Position numbers and translations under genes: made by a program | Shown: positions 26,737 through 35,623 of the stretch, in pieces | Layout of the letters: each line of letters starts with the position of its first letter | Position numbering within the stretch: the stretch's first letter is position 1 | The notes under the pieces: generated by a model | Databases searched by the model: none | Seen by the model: the letters and a program-made list of their open reading frames with translations, nothing else | What the model was told of the DNA's origin: nothing | DNA from: Deltaproteobacteria bacterium | GTDB lineage: Bacteria > Desulfobacterota > Desulfomonilia > UBA1062 | Length of the DNA stretch: 64,000 nt | Direction of reading: 5' to 3' | Assembly (NCBI GenBank): GCA_029547185.1 | Contig: JAKPPU010000001.1 | Span: 124,001 to 188,000, forward strand

Positions 26737-27559
26737 CCCCGATCCCTATCAGATCCCAGGCATTGGAGAAAAAGACCTTGTCGTAGAATGTCTGGGGAAG
26801 CCCGTATCCCAGCAGGCAATCGATCTCCATCTCCCGGGGCAGGATCAGGTTGGGGAAATCCGATCCGTACAGGATGCGGTCCTGGTAGCGTTCGAGATAC
26901 TCCGGGCCCAGGTTGAAGGACCCTTCGAAGCCCGGATAGAAGGTGAAGGCGGTGTCGAGGTACATCCCCGGGTGATCGTCCAGGAGCTCGATGAAGCCCT
27001 GATATTCGAGGGCTCCCATATGCGCCACGTTGACCGGCAGCTCGGGAAAGCGATCGAGGAGCTTCCTGAAATGCGCAAGCCCGACATACTCATGTCCGAC
27101 CGGGCCGGTGCCCACATGGAGGAGCATGCGCTTCTTCTTTTCGATGACCAGCTCGTAGAGGGGCATGAGCCGCTCGTCATGGGGATAGAACCGCTGCACG
27201 AGGAGCTGGAGCTTGAAGCCCAGGATGCGGGGGTGATCGAGGAGCTCGGCAGCCATTGACAGGGCATCCTCGTCGCCGGGATGGTAGGCGGCGAAGCAGT
27301 ACGTGTCCGGGATCTCTTCGAGGACCTTCACGTTCCAGGCATTGATTCCCCGCGCCACACCCGGCTTGTGAGCATAATTCGAGTAGACGATCGGTCCGAT
27401 GCCGCGCTCTCTAAGGTATGCCACGCACTCCCGGTAATAGATCTGGTGCAGGACCCGCCAGCCATAATTTTTATCGAAGAATCTCCAGATCGACTCGAAG
27501 AGCCGGTCCGGAAAGAGGTGGACATGAAAGTCGATAATTTTTTCAGGGAGATGCGCCAT
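26720..27559 (-). CDS. amidohydrolase family (TIM-barrel) protein
   Basis: The 279-residue protein is of the amidohydrolase-2 group, which includes decarboxylases and hydrolases with one metal. The metal ligands appear as DFHVHLF near residue 10, LHVGTG near 147, NVAHMGA near 177 and YGSDFP near 235. The substrate cannot be predicted. It is a single gene with no clear operon partner; it converges with the CheY-CheX gene and diverges from the sigma factor. The 234-base gap upstream has no recognisable element beyond its own ribosome-binding region. Confidence 0.8.
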   Translation of the reverse strand: MAHLPEKIIDFHVHLFPDRLFESIWRFFDKNYGWRVLHQIYYRECVAYLRERGIGPIVYSNYAHKPGVARGINAWNVKVLEEIPDTYCFAAYHPGDEDALSMAAELLDHPRILGFKLQLLVQRFYPHDERLMPLYELVIEKKKRMLLHVGTGPVGHEYVGLAHFRKLLDRFPELPVNVAHMGALEYQGFIELLDDHPGMYLDTAFTFYPGFEGSFNLGPEYLERYQDRILYGSDFPNLILPREMEIDCLLGYGLPQTFYDKVFFSNAWDLIGIGAGDRV

Positions 27560-27790
27560 AGCTGTACTCCCAGGTAAAGGAATGCACGGATAAAGTCAAT
27601 GCCCGTGACAAATCAAATGGTATGAACCCCCAGGCAAGCCCTGGACCCTGTTCCGCAGCAAACTGCAGGGAATTGACCCACAGAGATTAAATCTCATAGA
27701 AAAACCGGAAGTAAGTGTCACACCTCTGACCAAAAACGGTATAAGGTGATGAAGAAAAAGACACGGAGGCATCTGCATGAGGATTGGAGC

Positions 27791-28672
27791 ATGAACAATC
27801 CGTTCAGAGAGGCGGCGGCGGAAGACAACGAGGAGCTGGCGCTGATCTCAAGGTCATTGGCAGGCGACCTGTCAGCCCTCGAAGGCCTTGTCCTCCGTCA
27901 CCAGGCCTGGATATACAATATCGCCGTCCGTATGGTCATCGACCCTTTCGCTGCCGAGGACATCACCCAGGAGGTTCTCATCAAGATCATTACGAAGCTT
28001 TCGACCTTCGATCCCGAGAAGTCCGCTTTCAGGACCTGGGTATACCGCATCGTGGTCAACCATATCATCAATGCCGGGAAAAGCAGGAAAGAGGTACTTG
28101 TCTCGCACATCATGAGAGACAAGTACATCGAGGAATATGCGGCCCATATGCAGGAACGGACCCAGCCTCGATATTACGGTCACGACACGATCACCGAGGA
28201 GGCCAGGGTGACCTGCATGCACTGCATCCTCCTCTCCCTCAACCGGAGGGAGAGGATGGTATTCATCCTCGGCGTGATCTTCGGCGTGGGGCACGTCATG
28301 GGAAGCGAGATCTGCGGGGTTTCCAGGGACAACTTCCGCAAGATACTCTCGCGGGGGCGGGGCAAGGTGTTTCGCTTTTTTCAGAAGAGGTGCGGCCTCA
28401 TAAAAGAGGACAATCCCTGCCGGTGTGAATACCATGTAGGGCCCATGCTCACATTCAAGCTCATCGACCCGGACGATCTCCTGGTGCAGAGGGAAAATCA
28501 GGGCTCGATCCGGGATATCGTCAGAGGGGCCGTACGAGGCATCGAGGAATCCCACGATGAGTTCGTCTCGCTCTTCCGTGACCAGCCCTTCCTGAAGTCG
28601 CCGGACATGAGGATGTGGCTGCAAGCCCTCGTCGAGCGGAAGGAAATCAAGGCGATGATGCAAATACCATAG
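27791..28672 (+). CDS. ECF-like sigma-70 factor with C-terminal extension
   Basis: The 293-residue protein has sigma region 2 (about 28-95), with DPFAAEDITQEVLIKI and FRTWVYRIVVN. Sigma region 4 (about 150-200) has LSLNRRERMVF and the helix-turn-helix segment EICGVSRDNFRKILSRGRGK. Beyond it lies an unusual tail of roughly 90 residues with a Cys group (KRCGLI, CRCEYH) and no known domain. ECF factors are usually near 180-200 residues. ATG 27791 was chosen because GAGGA lies seven bases upstream; GTG 27746 is possible. No anti-sigma gene is adjacent, so the tail may act in its place. Confidence 0.78.
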   Translation: MNNPFREAAAEDNEELALISRSLAGDLSALEGLVLRHQAWIYNIAVRMVIDPFAAEDITQEVLIKIITKLSTFDPEKSAFRTWVYRIVVNHIINAGKSRKEVLVSHIMRDKYIEEYAAHMQERTQPRYYGHDTITEEARVTCMHCILLSLNRRERMVFILGVIFGVGHVMGSEICGVSRDNFRKILSRGRGKVFRFFQKRCGLIKEDNPCRCEYHVGPMLTFKLIDPDDLLVQRENQGSIRDIVRGAVRGIEESHDEFVSLFRDQPFLKSPDMRMWLQALVERKEIKAMMQIP

Positions 28673-28690
28673 CGTGAAAGGAGTCTTCTT

Positions 28691-29125
28691 ATGTACAACC
28701 CGGAAACGGTTGCACCCTGCGGACTTTATTGCGGCGTATGCGGCATCTACATGGCGACGGCCGGCGGCGACGAAGAGCTGAAGGGAAAGCTCGCCAAGGC
28801 ATACGGTGTCTCCCCTGCGGATATTCTCTGCCGCGGCTGCCGTTCGGATACGGTCTTCATGTACTGCAAGGTATGCGGCATCAAGGCGTGCACTGCCGAG
28901 AAGGGCATCGAGGGCTGCCACCTGTGCGATGCGTTCCCCTGCGGCAAGGTGGAGGCATTCCCGGTTGCCGAGGGGAAGAAGAACATCCTCCGCGCCGTTC
29001 CCCGATGGCGGGAGATCGGCACGGAAAAGTGGGTGGAGGAAGAGGAGAAGCTCTCCACCTGCCGGTCCTGCGGGAACCGGATGTTCCGCGGTGCAAAGAA
29101 ATGCAGGAGCTGTAATCCCCTGTGA
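28691..29125 (+). CDS. DUF3795-type Cys-rich protein
   Basis: The 144-residue protein starts with VAPCGLYCGVCGIY, the hallmark of DUF3795 proteins common in strict anaerobes. Further Cys groups are CRGCRS, YCKVCGIKAC, GCHLCDAFPCGK, CRSCGN and a terminal CRSCNPL. These probably bind zinc or an iron-sulfur cluster. The terminal pair looks like a zinc ribbon. ATG 28691 follows GAAAGGAG. It starts 18 bases after the sigma factor and is probably co-transcribed with it. The function is unknown. Confidence 0.8.
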   Translation: MYNPETVAPCGLYCGVCGIYMATAGGDEELKGKLAKAYGVSPADILCRGCRSDTVFMYCKVCGIKACTAEKGIEGCHLCDAFPCGKVEAFPVAEGKKNILRAVPRWREIGTEKWVEEEEKLSTCRSCGNRMFRGAKKCRSCNPL

Positions 29126-29223
29126 TCGGGAATGGGAGGAAGTTCGTGCCGAAAAAGCACACCAGCTCCCGGGCTGCTGAGCAGGATGTTTCGATGGGCC
29201 TCTTTCGAATATGCCTGCACACC

Positions 29224-29640
29224 CTAGAACGCGAAGGGCTTCTTGGGTGCGGTCGGGCTCTCGTAGCTCCAGACGACTGCCGAGCCGTGGGGGAGCCGCC
29301 ATACCGTCAGCGCCCCGAGGCCCTCCTGCTCGGCGACCGGCTTGAGGAAGGTGAACTTCTCGATGATCTCGTTCTTCAGCGCTTCATCGTCCGACTTTTC
29401 GAGGCTGCCGCTCAGGCGGAGCTGCATGCCCTTTTCATTGCTGTAATAGCACAGCTCGGCCTTCGGGTTGCTCAGGAGCTGCCTGTTCAGGTCCTTGCCC
29501 GTGCCGGTTATGAAGACCACCCCGCTCTCATCCGCCCGAAAGGTCATGATCGCGCGAACGTGAGGCTGGTCTCCCTCGCTGGTCGCCAGGAAGCACGTCG
29601 GGTTTGCGTTGATGAACTCTATCATTTCGTTTTTGGTCAT
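29224..29640 (-). CDS. pyridoxamine 5'-phosphate oxidase-like flavin-binding protein
   Basis: The 138-residue protein has the split-barrel fold of small FMN-binding proteins: NPTCFLATSEGDQPHVRAIMTF is the family's first strand pair in sequence, then VFITGTGKDL and AELCYYS. Members bind FMN, F420 or heme and reduce various substrates. The start was set at the ATG 29640, where GGAGG lies seven bases upstream; the open frame runs further without a plausible site. It converges with the DUF3795 gene and is divergent from none, standing alone on the minus strand. Confidence 0.78.
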   Translation of the reverse strand: MTKNEMIEFINANPTCFLATSEGDQPHVRAIMTFRADESGVVFITGTGKDLNRQLLSNPKAELCYYSNEKGMQLRLSGSLEKSDDEALKNEIIEKFTFLKPVAEQEGLGALTVWRLPHGSAVVWSYESPTAPKKPFAF

Positions 29641-29758
29641 GGGACCTCCTTTTTCACAAGGCATCATACTGCAGGGAAAAGATACTATAAGAATGATAGC
29701 GGCCATGGGAGCGGACGTCAATGAGGGCAGCGGCTGGCAGACGAACCGTGGAACGCGG

Positions 29759-31018
29759 CTATCTCACCCTCGGCAGGTCAGACCACGAGGTGGTGAACAG
29801 GGGCGACTTTCGTGCCTGGCGCATCCACCAGGGACGCTCGAAGCCCGCGGCGGCAAAGCGGAGCGTGCCTCTGCCGAACCGTGCGTTGATCCTGTCGAGC
29901 GCCTCCATGAGGCCGAGCTCTTTCGGTCCCTCGCGGCTTTCGTGGAAGAGGTTCGACTGGATCCGGCCCCTGGGAACGATGCCTGCGAGCATGATGCCGA
30001 CCTTGCGGTACGCCGGGCCTTTTCTGTAGATGCGGGAGAGCAGGGCCTTGGCATAGCCCATGAGCTCCGGTGTATACGAGGTGGCTGTCGGGATGTCCAT
30101 CGAGGCGATGTGCGTGGCCGGGAAACCCTCGTTGAACGGGAACTCGATGAGCATGACCTCGATGAAGGAAGCGGCAGACTTCTTCGTCCTGAGCTTTTCC
30201 GCGGCCCTGGCCGTATAGGCGGCAGCCGCCTCGTGGAGTTCATCGAGGTGATAGACTCTCCTCCCGAACGACCGGGAGCACACGATCGATCTGGCCGGCG
30301 CTTCGGCTTCATCGAGGGGGATGCAGGACGTGCCGCGCAGCTCGAGGACCGTGCGCAGACCCGTGACCGTGAGGTGCTTCCGCGCCCACTCGTCGTTCAC
30401 CCTGCTCAAATCGAAGGCCGTAAGGACGCCCCTGCTCCGGAGCATCCTCGCATACCTCCTGCCGATGCCCCACACATCCTCCACGTCGATGGAGGGAAGG
30501 ATGTCGCCGGTGCGGCCCGTCGTATCGAACACGCCTTCAGCGGCGGCCGATTTCTTCGCAATGCGGGCACCCGCCTTGGCAAGGGTCTTCGTGGGTCCGA
30601 TGCCGATGGATACCGGCACGCCCACCCACTTCTTCACCCTGTCCCTGATCTCCCGGCAGTAATCCTCGGGGTTTCTGGGGATGCCGGCAAGGTTCAGGAA
30701 GGCCTCGTCGATGGAGTACACCTCAACGTCCGGACAGGAGAGGCGCAGGACGTCCATGACCCGCCGGGAGATGTCTCCGTAGAGGCTGTAGTTCGACGAG
30801 TACACGTGGACGCCGTGCGTGAGGATGAGCCTCTGGCACTCGAACACGGGCTGGCCCATCCGGATGCCGATGGCCTTGGCCTCTTCGGACCTGGCGATGA
30901 CGCACCCGTCATTGTTCGACAGCACGACAACGGGCCTGCCCGCGAGCTTGGGATTGAATATCCGTTCGCAGGATGCGTAGAAGTTGTTGCAGTCGACAAG
31001 CGCGAAGCATGTCTCCAT
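29759..31018 (-). CDS. umuC: Y-family DNA polymerase, UmuC subunit of Pol V type
   Basis: The 419-residue protein carries out translesion synthesis with UmuD'. The N-terminus FALVDCNNFYASCERIF holds the first catalytic acidic residue, and YSIDEAFLNL near residue 102 holds the catalytic DE pair. SIGIGPTKTLAKAGARIAKK and the HhH segment EDVWGIGRRYARML follow, then a little-finger and UmuC C-terminal region. Length is usual for UmuC. It starts three bases after the umuD stop, forming the umuDC operon. SOS control is expected, but no LexA box could be identified with confidence. Confidence 0.94.
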   Translation of the reverse strand: METCFALVDCNNFYASCERIFNPKLAGRPVVVLSNNDGCVIARSEEAKAIGIRMGQPVFECQRLILTHGVHVYSSNYSLYGDISRRVMDVLRLSCPDVEVYSIDEAFLNLAGIPRNPEDYCREIRDRVKKWVGVPVSIGIGPTKTLAKAGARIAKKSAAAEGVFDTTGRTGDILPSIDVEDVWGIGRRYARMLRSRGVLTAFDLSRVNDEWARKHLTVTGLRTVLELRGTSCIPLDEAEAPARSIVCSRSFGRRVYHLDELHEAAAAYTARAAEKLRTKKSAASFIEVMLIEFPFNEGFPATHIASMDIPTATSYTPELMGYAKALLSRIYRKGPAYRKVGIMLAGIVPRGRIQSNLFHESREGPKELGLMEALDRINARFGRGTLRFAAAGFERPWWMRQARKSPLFTTSWSDLPRVR

Positions 31019-31021
31019 GGC

Positions 31022-31462
31022 TTATACCTTATGGATTACATACGTGACCACGCCCCAGATCTCCACCGTCATGTTCTCGCGGATCTCGATGGGGGCGAAC
31101 TCGGGATTTTCCGGAAGCAGGTACGACTTCCTGCCTTTGCGCTGGAAGCGCTTCACCGTGAACTCGCCGTCGATGATCGCGATCACGACGCTGCCGGAGG
31201 CGGGCTCGATGGCCCTGTCCACGATGAGGATGTCGCCCGGATGGATGTGGGCATCGATCATCGAGGTCCCCTCCACCCGCACGAAGAAGGTCGCGGACGG
31301 ATGGGTGATGAGGAACTCGTTCAGATCGAGGGTCTTGTCGATGAAATCGTCTGCAGGAGAGGGAAAACCGGCGGATATCCGGGCGGTGAAGAGCGGGATC
31401 TTGAGCTTTTTCCTGCCCTCGAAACCCCACACCTCATCCACGCGTATCCGCTCTTTCGGCAT
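31022..31462 (-). CDS. umuD: UmuD-like S24 protease, Pol V accessory subunit
   Basis: The 146-residue protein is cleaved by RecA-stimulated autoproteolysis to UmuD', which then binds UmuC. The cleavage site is probably Ala-Gly in ISAGFPSP near residue 30. Ser lies in EGTSMIDAHIHPGDI and Lys in GEFTVKRF, forming the dyad. The ATG at 31462 sits only nine bases from a near-consensus -10, so the mRNA would be almost leaderless. An internal GTG (residue 8) would give the E. coli-like spacing to the cleavage site and cannot be excluded. Confidence 0.92.
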   Translation of the reverse strand: MPKERIRVDEVWGFEGRKKLKIPLFTARISAGFPSPADDFIDKTLDLNEFLITHPSATFFVRVEGTSMIDAHIHPGDILIVDRAIEPASGSVVIAIIDGEFTVKRFQRKGRKSYLLPENPEFAPIEIRENMTVEIWGVVTYVIHKV

Positions 31463-31470
31463 GAAGGGGG

Positions 31471-31499
31471 ATTGTACCACTAAGTGCCAGCAATGTAAA
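31471..31499 (-). promoter_or_regulatory. sigma70 promoter of umuDC
   Basis: On the minus strand TTTACA (31499-31494) and TACAAT (31476-31471) are separated by exactly 17 bases, close to consensus. The predicted transcript start near 31464 is only one or two bases from the ATG, and no Shine-Dalgarno sequence intervenes. Confidence 0.6.
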
Positions 31500-31726
31500 G
31501 GAATCTCCGATGCGGGGGAGACCCCGGGCCTGCTCATCTCGAACGGCAGCGAGAGCTTCTTTTGCCACCTCCGCTCCCGCGGGCATGTTTGAGAAAGATT
31601 GACGGCACGCTGTGCACATGAGCACGGCAATGACCGATTTCCTTATCTTTCTCAGACATGGAAAGGTAACGGCAGGTATGTGCTCGGAAGCCAGGACTGA
31701 CCTTTTCCGATGTCCCAAAAAATTGA
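31500..31726. other. gene-free stretch between umuD and the hyp remnant
   Basis: No gene, tRNA or insertion sequence end was recognised. The first 100 bases are GC-rich and the rest is progressively AT-rich. A 94-codon minus-strand frame overlaps the umuD start and promoter and is not credible as a gene. The missing 5' third of hypD is not found here. Confidence 0.5.
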
Positions 31727-31754
31727 AAATTCACTGACCGGAAGTATAACTTTC
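31727..31754 (+). promoter_or_regulatory. possible promoter of the hyp remnant operon
   Basis: TTGAAA (31727-31732) and TATAAC (31749-31754) are spaced by 16 bases in AT-rich DNA just before the truncated hypD. Confidence 0.4.
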
Positions 31755-31778
31755 TGTATTATCCGTACAAATTAAGTT

Positions 31779-31792
31779 TGTTATTAATAACA
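31779..31792. promoter_or_regulatory. perfect 14-base palindrome, candidate operator
   Basis: TGTTATTAATAACA is a perfect dyad and lies 25 bases after the candidate -10, right before the hypD remnant. The TGTTA-N4-TAACA form recalls CRP/FNR-type sites, but no regulator can be named. Confidence 0.4.
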
Positions 31793-31805
31793 TAAAGAAA
31801 GCATC

Positions 31806-32624
31806 GCGATTCTTTATGGAAAAAGGGTTCCCGGGACCGGCGGAAAGAGCCTGCAAAAGATCAGGGCTGCCGGGGCGGATGTGCGCATCGTTTCCTCGGC
31901 GTCCGAATGCATCCCGATCGCCCTGGGGAACCCGGACAGGCAGGTCGTCTTCATGGGCATCGGCTTCGAGACGACCACGCCCACGATCGCCTCGATGGTG
32001 AAGACGTGCAAAGTCAGGGGCATAGGCAACGTCACGGTGTTCTCCGCCCATAAGGTCATTCCCCCGGCGATAAGCGCCCTGCTCGACGACCGGGACCTCG
32101 CCATCGACGCGTTCCTCTGCCCCGGCCACGTCAGCACCATCACCGGCACGGCCGCATACGGAGAAATCCCGGCCCGCGGATGTGCGGCCGTGATCACCGG
32201 CTTCGAGCCGGTCGACATCCTCGAGGGCATCTACATGATCTTAGGCCAGATATTAAAGCATGACTATTCCGTCGAGATCCAGTATACAAGGGGCGTGAGC
32301 CCGCAGGGAAACGTGAAGGCGAAGGGTCTCATCGAAGAGGTGTTCACGCCGGTCGATGCGCGGTGGAGGGGGCTCGGAGTGATCCCCGGGAGCGGACTGG
32401 AGTTCCGGGATGAATATCGGGAGTTCGATGCGCGTACGAGGTTCGAGATTCCCGAAATCGACTCCCGCGAGCCTGCCGGGTGCCGGTGCGGTGAGGTCCT
32501 GAAGGGCATCATCCGCCCGAGCGACTGCCCGCTCTTCCGGCACGCATGCACGCCCGACAGCCCCGTAGGCCCCTGCATGGTGTCGCAGGAGGGAACGTGT
32601 CAGGCGTACTACAAATGCTCCTGA
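31806..32624 (+). pseudogene. hypD: hypD, 5'-truncated [NiFe]-hydrogenase maturation gene
   Basis: Homology to HypD starts abruptly around LYGKRVPGTGGKSL and runs to the natural C-terminus. It retains the family motifs VVFMGIGFETT and SAHKVIPPA, and the C-terminal cluster region with CRCGEVLKG, CPLF and CMVSQEGTCQAYYKC. About 100-120 N-terminal residues are missing, including the CGTH and GPGCPVC motifs needed to build the Fe(CN)2CO unit. A stop lies just upstream in frame and no ATG exists before homology begins; GTG 31881 is the first start. It is therefore probably inactive. It is followed by hypB with normal spacing. Confidence 0.82.
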
Positions 32625-32637
32625 TGGAGGTGGAAAC

Positions 32638-33306
32638 GTGGGTAAGGTAAGCGTGGTCAAAGGGATCCTCGATGCCAATGACCGGATAGCGAACGAGAAC
32701 CGGGCCCTGTTCGACAGGAAGCGCATCTATGTCATCAACCTCATGAGCTCGCCCGGGGCGGGCAAGACCACCCTCGTGGAGAAGACCATAGGGGCCCTGC
32801 GCGACAGGTACAGGATAGGCGTGATCGAGGGCGACATCCAGGACACCTATGACGCCGACCGCATCGCAAGCCTCGATATCCCGGTGGTGCAGATAAACAC
32901 GGGCGGCGGGTGCCACATCGACGCGAACATGGTGAGGGAGGCGCTTTCCGGACTCGACCTCGACAACATGGATTTCCTCATCACGGAAAACGTCGGCAAC
33001 CTCGTGTGCCCGGCAGAGTTCCGGATCGGCGAGAACGCCAAGGTCATGATCCTCTCGACCCCGGAAGGCACAGACAAGCCGTCGAAGTATCCCCTCATGT
33101 TCCGCGAGTCGAAGGTCCTGCTCATCAACAAGATGGACCTCGCTCCCTACGTGGATTTCGACCTCGAAAAGGCCAGGAGGGATGCCGGGGCGATCAATCC
33201 CGGCCTTCACATCATCGAGGTGTCGTGCAAGAGCGGCAAGGGTCTTGAAGAATGGTTCAGCTGGATCGGCAGCACAATAGAGGAATTTAAGAAGAGCAGC
33301 ACGTGA
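32638..33306 (+). CDS. hypB: HypB, GTPase for nickel insertion into [NiFe]-hydrogenase
   Basis: The 222-residue protein is a SIMIBI GTPase that works with HypA in nickel delivery. It shows P-loop SSPGAGKTT near residue 37, the metal-site GGGCHID near 97, ENVGNLVCPAEF near 121 and NKMDL near 161. It lacks the His-rich N-terminal stretch some HypB proteins use for nickel storage. GTG 32638 follows GGAGGTGG. It is intact although both hypD and hypE around it are damaged, and no hypA or hypC is present in the window. Confidence 0.94.
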   Translation: MGKVSVVKGILDANDRIANENRALFDRKRIYVINLMSSPGAGKTTLVEKTIGALRDRYRIGVIEGDIQDTYDADRIASLDIPVVQINTGGGCHIDANMVREALSGLDLDNMDFLITENVGNLVCPAEFRIGENAKVMILSTPEGTDKPSKYPLMFRESKVLLINKMDLAPYVDFDLEKARRDAGAINPGLHIIEVSCKSGKGLEEWFSWIGSTIEEFKKSST

Positions 33307-35570
33307 TCAGGCGAGTCCGTCTCCGGTTTTCCGGAATCGTTCAAGGGGTGGGGTTCCGTCCGTTCATCTACCGTCTGGCCGTCTCCCACGGTCTGACCGG
33401 CTTCGTGCAGAACCGCCAGGACGGCGTGGTCGTCGAGCTCCAGGGAAGGAGCGGACCCATCGAGTCCTTCATGGCCAGGTGCATGAAGGAGCTCCCTCCG
33501 CTCGCGCAGGTGTCCGACCTCACGACCGAAGACATCGAGCCTTCAAAAGAAGACTCCTTCCGGATCGTTCCGAGCGAGGAAGAGGGCAGGCCCGAGGTGC
33601 ACATCTCCCCCGATGCCGCCACGTGCGATGACTGCCTGGCGGAGCTGTTCGATCCCGAGGACCGGAGACACCGCTATCCCTTCATCAACTGCACGAACTG
33701 CGGGCCGAGGCTCACGATCATCACCGGCATCCCCTATGACCGGAAGAACACCTCCATGAACGCCTTTCCGCTGTGCGAAAGATGCGGCAGGGAGTACGGA
33801 GATCCGCGGGACAGGAGGTTCCATGCCGAGCCCAATGCGTGCCCGGTGTGCGGCCCGGAGCTCACCCTCCTCGATGAGAAGGGCGAGAAGATCGAATGCT
33901 CCGATCCGGTAGAGAAGGCCATAGAGCTCCTCCGCGAGGGATACGTGGTCGTTGTCAAGGGCATCGGAGGGTTCCATCTCGCGGCGGACGCCTCGAGCAG
34001 CGAGGCGCTCTCCCGGCTCAGGGAGCGAAAATACCGCGAGGAGAAGCCGTTCGCGGTCATGGTGAAGGATCTGCCTCACGCCCGCGCCCTCGCGGAGATC
34101 ACATCCTGGGAGGAAGAGCTCCTCTCAAACCCGGAGCGGCCCATCGTGCTCGTGAAGAAGAAGGCGGCCGATGCCATATCCCCGCTCGTGGCACCGGGAA
34201 TGGCCAACCTCGGAATCATGCTCCCCTATGCGCCTCTCCATCACCTCCTGCTCGAGGGAGGTTTCCCTGCGCTGGTCATGACGAGTGCGAACCAGACGGA
34301 CGAGCCGATATGCATCGACAACGACGAGGCGCTCAAGAGATTGAAGGGCATTGCAGACTACTACCTGCTCCACAACCGGGACATCATCGTCCGGTGCGAC
34401 GACTCCGTCGCTACGGTGGTGCAGCGGGCGCCCAGGCTCATGAGGCGCTCGCGGGGATATGTCCCGAAGCCCATCATCATGCCGAGGTCGTATCCCACCA
34501 CACTGGGCCTGGGCGGCCACCTGAAGTCAACGACGTGCATCATCAAAGGCGACTTCGCCTTCCTAAGCCCGCACATAGGCGACATGGAGACGCCGGAAGC
34601 CAGGGATTTCTTCCACGAGAGCGTCGCCCTCATGAGACACCTCACCAAGTCCGACCCCGAGATCGTTGCCTGCGACATGCACCCCGAGTACTACACGACC
34701 TGGGTGGCGGCCCAGATGTCGCAAAAGCGGGTGGTCCAGGTCCAGCATCACCATGCCCACATCGCGAGCTGCATGGCCGAGAACAGGATCACCGGAGACG
34801 TGATCGGGCTCTCCATGGACGGCACCGGCTACGGCCTCGACGGCAAGATCTGGGGAGGCGAGTTCCTCGTGGCCGACGAGGCCGACTTCCAGAGGGCAGG
34901 GCATATCCGGTACTTTCCCCTGCCGGGCGGAGATGCGGCGGTGAAGCAGCCCTGGAGGGTTGCGGCCGCGTTCCTTATGGAAAATTTCGGAGATGACTGG
35001 CGCAAGGCCGCCGAGGAGCTGAGCACCGTGCCGGATCATATTCCCTACGATACGGTCGAAACGGTCGTGAAAAAGAGGCTGCAGACCGTCTACACCTCGA
35101 GCCTGGGAAGGATCTTCGATGCGGTCTCGTGCCTGCTGGGGATCAGGCGCAAGGTGAGCTTCGAGGGTCAGGCAGCCATGGAGCTCGAGGCCTGTGCCGG
35201 CATCTCGCCCAGCCGGATCCTCTCCTATGACATCCTCATGGACCGGGAGATCATCCTCGACCTGTATCCGATGATCAGGCAGCTCGCCGAGGAGCGCATG
35301 GCCGGGAAGCCGGTCTCCGAGCTGGCGAGCGCCTTCCATGCGACCCTCATCCATGCCTTTGTCCGGACGGCGCGCGAGATCCGGGATGCAACCGGCCTGA
35401 ACCGCGTGGTCTTGAGCGGAGGGTGCTTCCAGAACAGGATCCTCCTCGAGGGGTGCATCTCTTCCCTCGATTTGAGCGGGTTCGATGTCTACACCCACCA
35501 CCTCGTGCCGGCCAACGACGGAGGGATATCGCTCGGCCAGGCCTACGTGGCAGGGACCGTTGCGGGGTAA
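33303..35570 (+). CDS. hypF: HypF, carbamoyltransferase for the cyanide ligands of [NiFe]-hydrogenase
   Basis: The 755-residue protein transfers a carbamoyl group from carbamoyl phosphate to HypE. Domains in order are acylphosphatase (GIVQGVGFRPFIYRLA), a double zinc finger (CDDCLAE, CTNCGPR, CERCGREY, CPVCGP), a YrdC-like domain (VVKGIGGFHL, TSANQTDEP) and a Kae1-like domain (QHHHAHIASCM, DGTGYG, GGCFQNR). All parts are present and full length. GTG 33303 overlaps the hypB stop. Its acceptor HypE is deleted in the middle downstream, so the enzyme may have no native partner from this operon. Confidence 0.95.
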   Translation: MIRRVRLRFSGIVQGVGFRPFIYRLAVSHGLTGFVQNRQDGVVVELQGRSGPIESFMARCMKELPPLAQVSDLTTEDIEPSKEDSFRIVPSEEEGRPEVHISPDAATCDDCLAELFDPEDRRHRYPFINCTNCGPRLTIITGIPYDRKNTSMNAFPLCERCGREYGDPRDRRFHAEPNACPVCGPELTLLDEKGEKIECSDPVEKAIELLREGYVVVVKGIGGFHLAADASSSEALSRLRERKYREEKPFAVMVKDLPHARALAEITSWEEELLSNPERPIVLVKKKAADAISPLVAPGMANLGIMLPYAPLHHLLLEGGFPALVMTSANQTDEPICIDNDEALKRLKGIADYYLLHNRDIIVRCDDSVATVVQRAPRLMRRSRGYVPKPIIMPRSYPTTLGLGGHLKSTTCIIKGDFAFLSPHIGDMETPEARDFFHESVALMRHLTKSDPEIVACDMHPEYYTTWVAAQMSQKRVVQVQHHHAHIASCMAENRITGDVIGLSMDGTGYGLDGKIWGGEFLVADEADFQRAGHIRYFPLPGGDAAVKQPWRVAAAFLMENFGDDWRKAAEELSTVPDHIPYDTVETVVKKRLQTVYTSSLGRIFDAVSCLLGIRRKVSFEGQAAMELEACAGISPSRILSYDILMDREIILDLYPMIRQLAEERMAGKPVSELASAFHATLIHAFVRTAREIRDATGLNRVVLSGGCFQNRILLEGCISSLDLSGFDVYTHHLVPANDGGISLGQAYVAGTVAG

Positions 35571-35623
35571 GCGATTTTAATGATATGGTTAATGCCTTGA
35601 AATGAATACGAGGAGCACCACGG

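Noticed and set aside
31434-31718. 94-codon minus-strand frame upstream of umuD
   Set aside because: It overlaps the umuD start and its promoter in another frame and has no recognisable domain.
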